DNA of 64,000 nt from Datisca glomerata (lineage: Eukaryota > Streptophyta > Magnoliopsida > Cucurbitales > Datiscaceae): positions 979,501-1,043,500 of the forward strand of contig QANY01002227.1 in the NCBI GenBank assembly GCA_003255025.1. Direction: 5' to 3'. Positions 12,301 through 21,484 of this stretch are shown here, piece after piece; the first letter of the stretch is position 1; each line of letters opens with the position of its first letter. The translations under genes were made by a program, and so were the position numbers. Under the pieces are notes generated by a model. That model was not told where the DNA came from, searched no databases, and saw only the letters and a program-made list of their open reading frames with translations.

Positions 12301-13760
12301 TTTTCGTTTGTAAATTTTGTGTAACTATATTTTTTATACAATTATAGATTGTTTCCATCATAACAATATATACTTCTCTACTTATAAAAGTGGTATTATT
12401 TCATCGTTAAAAAATGATGTTTCACTTGAAAAAATAGTATTGTTTCAAACCAAAAGTTGTGTATCATTAGGTTGATGGTTGTTCAGATGTATCAAATGGT
12501 AACAATGAATAAGAATGTGATAAGTGTACTTTTAGGGGGCATTTTAGGATTTAGAATAAAAACATGTGGACATAATTGTTCAAAAAAATTTGTCCCTTAT
12601 TTCCACCTTTTAATATATTTAATTTAATATATTATAGATATAGATTATAGATTATTGATTATAGATATTGAATTCTATATATTTTGCATGAAGTGAATAT
12701 TAGTGGTTGCCTACTTCTGATACTTCTTTGTCTGATATGTAACTATCTTCTCCAGGCACAGATGGTACAGTCTCTTGTATGGCATCTTACTATGTCTGCA
12801 TTAACATTTTCAACAGCATCATGGCTCTTGCCGGTGACACCAATGTAAGAACCAGAACCTTTTTGTCTTTTTATAATGCTAATGTATCAACTTGGTAGTA
12901 CTGCCAATGCTCTGTTCTAATCACTCCTAGGGTGTGATTATTTGCTGCACTGGCATCAGTTTCCCCGATGATATATATTGCTTGAAGCTTTTAAAGGAAT
13001 TTATTTTTTGGACCTTACATTAAAAAGCTGTTCAAACTTCAAAGATTACGTATAGTTCGTTTAATCTGAAGAATAAATAATTTACAACTTACTGATCAAA
13101 AGAATAAGTAATTGGCTATTTGAAATATTTCCTGTCCGCTTCAGCGATTCTAGTTGCAAATGTGATGTACAATTTTTGTTGTCTCTATTGATTCACGAGT
13201 TGAAGGATAGAATGTTCGTGAATACAGAGTGGCTCTTAATAACATTGATAAATTTTACTCTGCAGTACTATGACATAAGGAAGAAGTGTGAAGGGAGCCT
13301 CTGCTATGACTTCTCAAACATGGAGAAATTCTTGAGTCAGAAATCAGTCAGAGAATCACTCGGAGTTGGGGACATAAATTTTGTGTCATGCAGCCCCACT
13401 GTCTATGAGGCCATGCTGGTAGACTGGATGAGAAATCTTGAGGTGGGCATTCCAGCTCTTCTTGAGGATGGGATACAGTTGCTTGTGTATGCAGGAGAAT
13501 ATGATTTAATCTGCAACTGGCTTGGTAAGGCTAAATTCTTACTATAGACTCCAGATCAACGAATTGTTGTTTTAAACTTCATCATTTTTATTCGTTATTC
13601 ACCCTGTTGTTTGATTTTATTGGAACAGGTAATTCGAGATGGGTTCATGCCATGGAATGGTCCGGCCAGAAAAAGTTTGTGGCTTCTCCCGAGGTTCCTT
13701 TTGGAGTTGATGGTTCAGAGGCAGGATTACTGAAAAATCAAGGCCCTCTTACTTTCCTCA

Positions 13761-13823
<63 letters not shown>

Positions 13824-14002
13824 GATTTGATTGATTAATATTGCTGACATTGATGCATGGAATCTGGTCTCAGGTTCATGATGCGGGTCATATGGTCCCC
13901 ATGGACCAGCCAAAGGCTGCATTGGAGATGCTTAAGAGGTGGACTGGAGGTACACTTGCTGAAGATGCATCTGATCCGGAGAAGCTGGTCGCTGAGATGT
14001 GA
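9353..14002 (+). CDS. SCPL49: serine carboxypeptidase-like protein (SCPL48/49 type), nine exons
   Basis: Secreted or vacuolar serine carboxypeptidase (S10, alpha/beta hydrolase fold) that removes C-terminal residues from peptides. Exons: 9353-9684, 10390-10558, 11246-11365, 11493-11636, 11716-11866, 12756-12844, 13266-13524, 13629-13762, 13874-14002. All junctions are GT-AG and phases agree, giving 508 residues, the family's usual length. Residues 1-22 are a signal peptide. The oxyanion-hole motif [10 protein letters not shown] is at about 130-139. The catalytic Ser is in GESYAGH (Ser227), Asp in [10 protein letters not shown] (Asp415) and His in [12 protein letters not shown] (His472). A methionine four codons upstream (9341) is an alternative start. 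Ser in GESYAGH and a conserved [10 protein letters not shown] favour a true peptidase over an acyltransferase, though this is inference. Intron 5 holds a probable Helitron, and intron 8 starts with a CT repeat. Confidence 0.93.
11932..12638 (-). mobile_element. probable non-autonomous Helitron in SCPL intron 5
   Basis: Read on the minus strand, the right end is a hairpin ACGTGC-ATC-GCACGT, then about ten bases, then CTAG, then T. This fits the Helitron 3' signature (hairpin, CTRR, insertion before T). The left end at about 12638 reads A|TCTATAATATATTAAAT, resembling the 5'-TC ends of plant Helitrons. The ~707 bp interior is AT-rich with no ORF. There are no target-site duplications or inverted repeats, as expected for this class. 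The exact 5' end is uncertain because short ATAGATTATAGATT repeats follow it. Confidence 0.5.
13763..13819 (+). repeat. (CT)n microsatellite at the intron 8 splice donor
   Basis: An uninterrupted run of about 28 TC/CT dinucleotides begins with the donor itself, so exon 8 ends ...CTCAAG|GTCTCTCTCT. Intron 8 is only 111 bp (13763-13873), and the repeat makes up half of it. Confidence 0.95.
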
Positions 14003-14937
14003 TCTACTCTATTCCTTTATAATGGATAAGCTCCTTTATACATGAGTTTTTAGTCTCTCTCTTTATGTGCTTGTAAATGTTGTTATATTTCCCTTATGAC
14101 ATCAATGAAATTCTAGATTATGTGGATGTTGCAACTTTTTTTTTTTTGGTAAATAAAAGTTATATTGCAAAACTATATTAAAATTTACACCGGTATTGCA
14201 AAACTATATTACAAATCTACACCGGTATTGCCTTTATTTACATACTTAGTGCCTATTTTCCTTGTGTAGCTGCCTCGCTATTTGTAACAAGTACTCAATT
14301 TTTTATAATGACTGCGAGTTGTAATCATTTTTGTTTGTGTGCAAAGTACTCTATTTGATAAAAAAGAATTGTGCTGGAAGATAATTCTCTTGAGAATTTG
14401 GAAAAGTCTCTGGATTAGCATTAGCTAACTTGATTAAAGAAATTTAACTACCCAAACATTAAGGTGATAATCTTACTCATAAACTTTATATGTATTGTAA
14501 GTGCCAGAATGTAATTGTAGCAATCAGTCAATCACCAGTAATGTTATCCAGACATTTATTTGGCTGTCCCATCAAATTCTGGAAATTAAGGAATAATGCT
14601 CTAAATATCATAAGAAATGATGCTCCAACTCCATATTTGGCTTCTAGCCTTTAATATTTTTTCCCTCACAATATCGTTTGTTTAGCATGCTGTAAACTGC
14701 ATATCACAAGTTCTTTGGAAATGATTATAGATTCCCAGGGCAAACCAAAATCACACCACACCACTCTATGTAAGAAAAACGAATTGCTCCATATAATAAT
14801 TGTTTTTTATTTCACTAGATAAGTAACTGACTCAAATAAACAGCCTAATGACTCTTTAAGTTTCTCAAAACCAAAGCATAATTATTCAATCCAGAGAAAT
14901 TACATAAGCAATACCCTAATTATGTTTAGCAACCTTA
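14003..14937. other. intergenic region between convergent SCPL and EC1 genes
   Basis: It contains the SCPL 3'UTR with AATGAA-type polyadenylation signal near 14104. A T-rich run follows (about 14136-14147), then a roughly 45 bp direct duplication (14159-14231) containing TTACACCGGTATTGC. The T-run followed by GGTAAATAAAAG resembles the reversed poly(A) end of a short retroposon. No additional gene is seen. Confidence 0.5.
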
Positions 14938-15375
14938 CTAAATGCCTTCGGGAACCAAGTTCACCGGCTTCATATTTTCATTAGGATAGATGGTGGAAGG
15001 AGGTGGCGGTGACAGTGTAGGAGACGGGGGAGACTTCACAGCTTCATTACAATAATTCTCGAGAACATCACCTTCTTCTGTAGTAAACCCTAACGAGCCA
15101 AGCAGAGTAGGCCAGCACTCATGTTGAATTACTCTAATTGCGTGGCAACAATTAGGCCCTAAGTAAGTCTCGCCGTTAAGGAAAAACATGATGACTTCTC
15201 CAGTACACGATTGGAGCTGAAACAAAGAGTCCCAACAGTTGGATGACTCGCCGTCAATAAGTTTCAATCGAGCAACCAGGTTGAACTTCACGTTCAATGG
15301 ACGAGCCATGGTCATGGTTGGGATGGCTAGGTAAAGAAGAGCTATGAGAAAGAGATGCTCGGTAGTGGAAGCCAT
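14938..15375 (-). CDS. EC1: egg cell-secreted protein EC1-like
   Basis: A 145-residue, single-exon, secreted cysteine-rich protein of the EC1 (prolamin-like) family. Arabidopsis EC1 proteins are released from the egg cell on sperm arrival and prompt sperm to expose the fusogen HAP2/GCS1. Residues 1-24 form a signal peptide ending TMTMA. Six cysteines (47, 57, 76, 77, 87, 109) match the family pattern. The signature stretches NCWDSLFQLQSC, FFLNGETYLGPNCC and ECWPTLLGSLGFTTEEG are present. After Cys109 a Pro/Ser-rich tail (SPPSPTLSPPPPS) extends to the end, somewhat longer than I recall for EC1.1. The start is the first ATG after a good TATA box, about 85 bp away. The protein appears intact. 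Confidence 0.92.
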   Translation of the reverse strand: MASTTEHLFLIALLYLAIPTMTMARPLNVKFNLVARLKLIDGESSNCWDSLFQLQSCTGEVIMFFLNGETYLGPNCCHAIRVIQHECWPTLLGSLGFTTEEGDVLENYCNEAVKSPPSPTLSPPPPSTIYPNENMKPVNLVPEGI

Positions 15376-15457
15376 TTCCTATGAAAAAGATGAAATGATA
15401 ATAATAAAGAGAAGATTTGGTAAGAAAGATGTGTGAATTGTTTGTGATGTACCAAGG

Positions 15458-15465
15458 TTTATATA
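15458..15465 (-). promoter_or_regulatory. TATA box of EC1-like gene
   Basis: On the minus strand CTATATAAACC lies about 85 bp upstream of the EC1 start codon, a normal distance for a plant TATA box with a short leader. Confidence 0.65.
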
Positions 15466-16873
15466 GATGTTTTATCATTTCTTTTCGAATGTAACTACTT
15501 GCATGGGAGGTGAAAGGGCTTTGCTTAATTTAATTAGATGTAATATGTAATAAAGGATTATTTATTATACTAATATCATAATAGAAGACGAGCTTGGGAC
15601 ACCAATGGACAACACTGAGTTGGCTAAGCTCTTTTAACTTCACTTTTACCAAAGTTTAAACGTCCTGCCTATAATTATTGATAAATTAGTAATTAAATAC
15701 ACTGTCTGTTTTATTAATCTTTATGCTGTGTAACTGTTATTAGTATTTAACACCAATTGATAATCACGTTTTTTTATGGGGTTGAAATATTTACCTTATA
15801 CAACTTTATATTTTGTGTGATTGGTCAAACAAGGTGGAAATGATTAGAAGAGGATTAAGATTAATTCCATAGGGCATGATTTTCAGAACAAATCATGTCT
15901 AAATAAAATTATTATGGTCATTTAACTGATTTGATTTGATTTTGCTCAAGTAAAAATTAGCACATCATCTACGTTGGGCCAAAATATATTCTCCCTTAAA
16001 AACATGTCATTTAGAGAAAAAAATGAAAGAGCATATTGAAAGACGATAAAAAATTAAATTAAGACACTATCGTTTTAACGAAAATTTGATCTTTTTTTAT
16101 AAGGGAAATGATTGCGTTATCTTGTTTATCTAGATTTTTTATGTTGAATTTGGTGAAAGCTAAATTGGAGTCTAGTCAAAATATTTTGTTAAGACTCTAG
16201 TCTATCAACTGTTTATATTAACGTTGAAAAAGCTAAACACATGTCAAGCACAAGAGTGCATAGACATTGGGTGAGGGGGAACCAGAGGGGGCGCAAGCCA
16301 AGCCACTGTCCATATGGCCTGGTAGGCATCTTGGGTCCCCCGTAAAGAGCAATCTGAAAATTCTTTGACAAGGCATGGTAGCCCATGTTAGGAGCCACAG
16401 CGTTGGCATGGATGATCATGTCGAGGCAGCGTGACAAGGCAGCATGTCAAAGCGCTGCACGCCAAAGAGTTGTTCTGCTAATACTTGAAGGTGTTCATCA
16501 GTTCACCTAAACCGACATTTTTTTTATAGGATTTCACCTAAGCGATGCAACTGCTTTTCGCTCTTCCTTAAACACGGTTTTGCTTCCGATATCATATAGC
16601 GAATAATTTGATGCCGTTATAAATGGACAACATTATACATATACATATAGCTACATACAAACCAGTTCAACAAACACATATAATCATCTGTATTCTGTAA
16701 TCAATCAAGATGTTCTTAATGCATTATGAAACTAAATTCACATAGCATACTGGCTAAAAGCTATACTTTCATGCTCAGATTGAGACTTTGATGAGTTCCA
16801 ATTGACAAAACAAAGTCAAAATCCATACCTTTTTCGAGTCAATTACTTCATTCTAAACACTCTTATATGCAAT
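15466..16873. other. intergenic region, AT-rich
   Basis: It holds the EC1 promoter side and the 3' side of the U11/U12-31K gene. A GC-richer island at about 16230-16450 gives a 74-codon minus-strand ORF with no recognisable domain. No gene, RNA gene or clear transposon end was identified. Confidence 0.5.
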
Positions 16874-17665
16874 TCACTCATCCTCGTCGCTCTCATCGCT
16901 AAAATAACTGGCTGCCTTCTCACTTTTCTTCTCCACAGACCCCTCACTGCCAGCCAACAACCTTTGGTCAGCACCACTATCTACAACCGACGCCCAATTA
17001 TCATCCTCGAACCCCTCTCCACCATCCGACGCCCAATCCTCCTCGCGCGCCGCGCCGCCCTCGCCTCCCCTATTTCCACCACCACCACCATGCCTGGCCC
17101 GCTTCGGTACCGGTCGTTCCCTCGGACCCAACTGGTTTCGAGGGCATTCATAAGATAAATGCCCATCAGCAGCCCCGCACTCGTAGCACTTGCTTTTGTC
17201 CCTATACACCCTCTTTTTTATAAACTCGGCCGCTCGGCCGTTATCGGTAGCTATAGAAGCGCCAAGTTTTCGGCCATTGAGAATCTTCCCGTTCATTTCC
17301 CGGGCAGACTTAATTGCGTCATCTCTTGAAACAAATTGGATGAAAGCAACACCACGAGATTGGCGGGTATGGCGATCTTTCAAGACGGTGACGCGGGCGA
17401 TCTTGCCGAAGGTGGAGAAGAGTGTGTGGAGATCGGAATTTGTGAGAGAGTAATCGAGGTTGGAGATGTATAGGGTGGACTTGGAAGGGGCTAAACCGCC
17501 AGAACCACCGCCAGGCTTGTTGGGGAAGTGGGCTTTGGAGGAAGAAGAAGAAGAAGAAGGTTGTGGAGCTGAATAAGCGGTGGAAGAATAGCGGTAGTAG
17601 AAGGTTTCATCTTCTTCACTGTCGCTATTGTTGGTAGTTGTTTTCTTTTTCTGCCTCTGCACCAT
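16874..17665 (-). CDS. U11/U12-31K: U11/U12 small nuclear ribonucleoprotein 31 kDa protein
   Basis: A 263-residue, intronless RNA-binding protein of the minor (U12-type) spliceosome, related to human ZCRB1. It acts in the nucleus in the U11/U12 di-snRNP that recognises U12-type introns. Start chosen at MVQRQKKK; the 33 upstream in-frame codons do not resemble the family. An acidic Ser-rich N-terminus ([14 protein letters not shown]) precedes an RRM at about 63-140, with RNP2 LYISNL and RNP1 [13 protein letters not shown] zinc knuckle follows at 160-174 ([15 protein letters not shown]), then the family motif [12 protein letters not shown] Gly/Arg stretch and an acidic tail end the protein. The spacing between the second Cys and the His is five residues rather than the usual four. 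A MULE begins about 76 bp upstream of the ATG. Confidence 0.93.
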   Translation of the reverse strand: MVQRQKKKTTTNNSDSEEDETFYYRYSSTAYSAPQPSSSSSSSKAHFPNKPGGGSGGLAPSKSTLYISNLDYSLTNSDLHTLFSTFGKIARVTVLKDRHTRQSRGVAFIQFVSRDDAIKSAREMNGKILNGRKLGASIATDNGRAAEFIKKRVYRDKSKCYECGAADGHLSYECPRNQLGPRERPVPKRARHGGGGGNRGGEGGAAREEDWASDGGEGFEDDNWASVVDSGADQRLLAGSEGSVEKKSEKAASYFSDESDEDE

Positions 17666-17740
17666 TTTCGTCTCCAAACTCACAAAATATTCGACAAAGA
17701 CGCAGCTTTTAGAGATACACGGTAAACATTTGTTTGTTTT

Positions 17741-18150
17741 GTTAATTTCATAAGCACCCCCCACTTTGGGTAATTGTTAAGTACTCCCCTCAATTTTAAA
17801 ATCTTCTTAATTTCTCTTTCAACTTTCATCAAGAATCAATTACACCACTTATGTTAATTTTTCCATCTTAGCACGTGACCAACTTTCGGAAAATTTTGCC
17901 CTCCCATGGCTGTAGAGTTTTGCATAAAAAAATTGAAACACACGTTTTGTCTAAACCCCTAATATTACATTACAAATTCGAAATCCCTAGGACAAAAGTT
18001 ACAGAGAATCGCAAGGGGGTTGGTGATTTGCGAAGGGGTTCTTCACCGGGCATCTTAGATTCGTAGAGGGTTATTCTTCGTAGGGCTTCTTCGATTTGCA
18101 AAGGGCTCTTCTTCGCTTCGCAGGTATTCTTCTCACCAGGTATTTTTCTT
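17741..18150 (+). repeat. left terminal inverted repeat of the MULE
   Basis: It pairs with the reverse complement of about 21000-21484. The inner half contains repeated TTCTTCG...GGGCTTCTTCGATTTGC modules, fewer than on the right side. Its outer end lies about 76 bp from the U11/U12-31K start codon, so it probably overlaps that gene's promoter or 5' leader. Confidence 0.8.
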
Positions 18151-18718
18151 CAGGATCGAAGGAAGGTATTTTCTTTGCGCAGATCTTCTTCTTCGCAAAG
18201 GGGTTCTTGAGGCTCGAAGGTATACATACTTTGGGACTTCAGATGTTTGAAATGTTTTTATACAGACTTTGAGACTTTGGGACATTTTTGTGCTTTATAC
18301 ATGATTTTGAGACTTTGAGACATTTTTTTATATAGTATAGACGACTGAGTGTCAAGCATTTGTTTTGTGCTTTTGAGACTTTTATATGTTTGTGCTTTAG
18401 TGGGGACCATTTCACTGCCTTAGATTTTTATATGCATGTTTATTGCTGTATTTAATCATTGTTAGAGATGAGATCCATTTCACAACCCTAGAAGGTTGTT
18501 TATTGTTGTATTTATTCACTGTTAGAGATGGGGACCATGTCAAAGGCCTAGAAGGTTGTTTATTGATGTATTTATTCTATATATTATGTTAGTGAGGTCT
18601 AAAAAATTATTATATTATTTGATAATGTGAAGCTATATGCTAGAGGTATTATTATATTGTTTGCGGGTGATATAATAATTATTTCTTATCTGGCCAATTT
18701 TGTTATATACCCTTAAGA

Positions 18719-19990
18719 ATGTCTGGGGTGAGAGCAAAGTTATATCATGGTGGCAGTTTGGTGAGGGATCCTATAACTTCTTATCTTGGAGATGATGTTG
18801 AAGTTTTTGAGTCAATTGACAGAGATTTGTTATCTGTCGTATGTTTTTGTGGGGAAGTTAAAATATTAGGGTATGATAGTTGGATGTGCATATGGTACAA
18901 GTTTGGGTGAGAAGAGTTTGATAGTTTAAGGCCATTTGAATTATGATAGTGAGATATATATCATATTAGTCAGGCTAGAGACTGATTCATCTATGATTTT
19001 AGAGTTGTATGTAGAGCATGAGGATTTGGAGAAGGTTGAGCATGAGACGAGTGTTGAGATTATTGAGCATGAGATGTATGTTGAGAATGTTGAAGGGCGA
19101 GTAGATACAGAATGGTGTGATGAAGAGGAACTTTCTGATTATATATAATTGGTTTCATCATCTTCTAATAAAGATCATGATATTACTGATGCTTTGGCTG
19201 AAAATAAATTCATTTGTGAGATGGATAGTGTATATAGTGATTCTGATGACGAGATGAGAGGTCCACATTTTCCATAGTTTAATGCAGAAGTTGATATGTA
19301 GGGAACTGTAGAGTTATAGGCTAGGCTACAATTTATTGACCGCTTAGTTTTTAAGAAAGCTTTGCAATTATATGCAATACAACATAGATTCGACTACGAG
19401 TTTGAGAAAAATGAAAAGACGTGAATAACTATTGTTTGTAAGAAAAGGTGTGGAAGGAGGATACATGCGTCTCCTGACCCTAGAAGTGGGTCGTTCCAAA
19501 TCAAAACTTTAAAATAAACCCTACAAATTGCAGTAGACATAGGACCAATACAAGGATGACTGCCTCATGGATAGCAAGTAAGTATTGGGTGAAATTTAGG
19601 GATTCCCCTAATTGGCCTGCAAGTGCTTTGAAAGAGGAGATAAACAAAGATTACCAAGTTAGTGTGTCGATGCAAAAGTGTTATAGAGTGAAAATGTTGG
19701 TGTTACATATGGTCGGAGGAACACAAGACGAGCAATAAGTTCAATTATGGGATTACTGTTATGTTGTCAAGAGTATGAACCGTGGTTCAAGAATGGGGTT
19801 GCTTTTGAATAATTCAATTTTTCAAAGATGTTAAGTTTCTTTACATGCTTATAAGACAAGCTTCATAAATGGTTGTCGGTATGTTATCTGTGTGGATGGT
19901 TGCCACCTAAAAGGAGTGTTTTGGGGTCAATTGTTGGCTGCTGTGGGAATAGATGGTACCGAAAATATGTATCCGATTGCATGAGCAACA
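18719..19990 (+). pseudogene. MuDR-family transposase pseudogene
   Basis: The N-terminal piece (18719-18910: VRAKLYHGGSLVRDPITSYL) resembles the PB1-like N-terminus of plant MULE transposases. Further pieces in shifted or stop-interrupted frames include KALQLYAIQHRFDYEFEKNE, CGRRIHASPDPRSGSFQIKT and TASWIASKYWVKFRDSPNWP. The catalytic-core start VICVDGCHLKGVFWGQLLAA (about 19877-19936) carries the first Asp of the DDE triad. The remainder of the core, the second Asp, the Glu and the SWIM finger are absent after about 19990. It would have cut and joined DNA at the terminal inverted repeats. The many stops make it inactive. Confidence 0.8.
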
Positions 19991-20293
19991 TCTTTTGTAT
20001 TGACCTTATTTGCAGCGATTTTTTGTGTTGACCTTTATATAGATGGCCAACATATTTTTGTATTGACCTTATTTACTTTGGATCTTAATGTGAATGGTCA
20101 ACAATATGTGAAGGCTTAAAGAATTTTTGAATTAGAAATATTTGTTGTGTTAGTATTTATGTGAATCAGAAATATATTAAGGAGAGGTTAAGTGCTACTT
20201 CAAAAGGTCAATACATACTCTCAACATTACAATGAAATGTCAAAACATACTCCCAACATTACATGAGAAAATATCAGTTTTTAGTAGATACAT

Positions 20294-20738
20294 TTAAAAT
20301 ACCCATACAACTAACAATGACCAAAATACAACTAACAATGACCAAAATACAATAACATAAGTTTGGTTCTTCTCCAACCTTATAATCTTCTCATTGTTTA
20401 TTTGCATTTCTATCTTTAAATGTTTTATATCTTCTTCAAGGGCTGGGATCTTGTTGCCTCTATGACTACCAGATAGAGAGGATCATTCAAAATAATCATA
20501 TCTATAGTCTTCCTGCATTAGTTATACAATAAACTAAGATTCATTAAAAACGTCATAGTCATTAAAGAAATCAAATTTATTCATAATTCAAACCTTATTT
20601 TCTGCCGCACCCAAAGAACCTCCAACTTGGATTCTCATCTATTGAAGAAGTCTTTAATGGAGCCCTAATACCACAGTAACAATACTTAATTGGTACTCTT
20701 CCTCTAATTTCAAACGAAACACTAGAAGTTGCAGCCAT
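20294..20738 (-). pseudogene. GRF-type zinc-finger / coiled-coil / membrane-anchor gene inside the MULE
   Basis: The start codon is complementary to 20736-20738. The first exon encodes RVPIKYCYCGIRAPLKTSSI and DENPSWRFFGCGRK, a GRF zinc finger (Cys-x-Cys, then ...RFFGC). An intron ending ...CTAATGCAG is likely before about 20520. The second part, after one in-frame TGA, gives a charged heptad-like helix (IPALEEDIKHLKIEMQINNE) and a hydrophobic C-terminus with a duplicated FWSLLVV segment. Small plant GRF proteins with this finger-coil-membrane layout are common, and their function is largely unknown. It lies antisense to the transposase remnant and inside the inverted repeats, so it travelled with the element or was captured by it. 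Confidence 0.6.
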
Positions 20739-20999
20739 CAAATGGATTCTAGGAAAAAAAGAAGAAAAATAGCAAAAATAATCTCACTAACAGTAACTCA
20801 GTGAGAGAAGGTGTATACATTATCCAAACAAAATTACTTCAAAGAATATAACTTCGAAAAATTACCCAAATAAAATTAGTTTAAGAAATTACCTAAATAA
20901 TATTACTTCAAATAATATAACTTCCAAAAAATTCAGATTATCCAGATGACCCCTCTGCAACTAAACCAGAGAAAAAGAAGAAGAATCCAAGCAAAGAAG

Positions 21000-21484
21000 A
21001 AGAAGACCTGCGAAGTGAAGCGAAGAAGAACCCTCTGCGAATCGCAGAAGCCCTACGAAGAAGAACCCTCTGCGAATCGAAGAAGCCCTACGAAGAAGAA
21101 CCCTCTGCGAATCGAAGAAGCCCTACGAAGAGGAACCCTCTGCGAATCGAAGAACCCCTTCGCGAATCACCGCCCCTCCCGCAATTCTCTGTAACTTTTG
21201 TCCTGGGGATTTCGAATCTTCAATGTAATATTAGGGGTTGAAACAAAATGCGCGTTTCAATTTTTTTAGGCAAAACTCTACGTTTTACCATGGGAGGTCA
21301 AAATTGTCCAAAAGTTGGATGAGCGCTATGCACATGACCAACTTAACGGGACTAAGATGGAAAATTTAACGGAAGGGGTGTAATGGATAATTGATGAAGT
21401 TGAAGGGAAACTTGGGAAGACTTTAAAGTTGAGATGGTCTACTTAAAAATTGGTTAAAGTTGAGGGAGTGTCTATGAAATTAAC
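21000..21484 (-). repeat. right terminal inverted repeat of the MULE with internal 35 bp tandem repeats
   Basis: Reverse complement of the left repeat. Its inner part carries a 35 bp unit (GAACCCTCTGCGAATCGAAG plus AAGCCCTACGAAGAA) at 21028, 21063 and 21098, with a partial fourth copy at 21133. The unit is not a multiple of three, so the 82-codon ORF across it shifts frame from unit to unit and is not a real gene. Confidence 0.8.

Larger units (their letters stand above)
17741..21484 (+). mobile_element. MuDR-like (MULE) DNA transposon with long terminal inverted repeats
   Basis: The left end (from GTTAATTTCATAAGCAC) and the right end (reverse complement from GTTAATTTCATAGACAC) are diverged inverted repeats of about 400-480 bp. 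Matching landmarks include TTCCATCTTAG, CCTCCCATGG, TAGAGTTTTGC and GTTACAGAGAAT. Between them lie a broken MULE transposase (+ strand) and a GRF-zinc-finger gene (- strand). The flanking 9 bp (GTTTGTTTT, ATTTTTTTA) do not match well, so the target-site duplication is lost or the ends are off by a few bases. Confidence 0.8.

Noticed and set aside
15254..15478. 74-codon - strand ORF upstream of EC1
   Set aside because: It overlaps the EC1 start region in another frame and includes the TATA box and leader.
16802..17158. 118-codon + strand ORF
   Set aside because: Shadow of the U11/U12-31K coding sequence on the opposite strand.
17666..17764. N-terminal extension of U11/U12-31K from 17764
   Set aside because: The extension translates the MULE end and leader, and does not resemble the family N-terminus.
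20946..21194. 82-codon ORF in the right MULE repeat
   Set aside because: It spans 35 bp repeats that shift frame each unit, so it is not a conserved protein.
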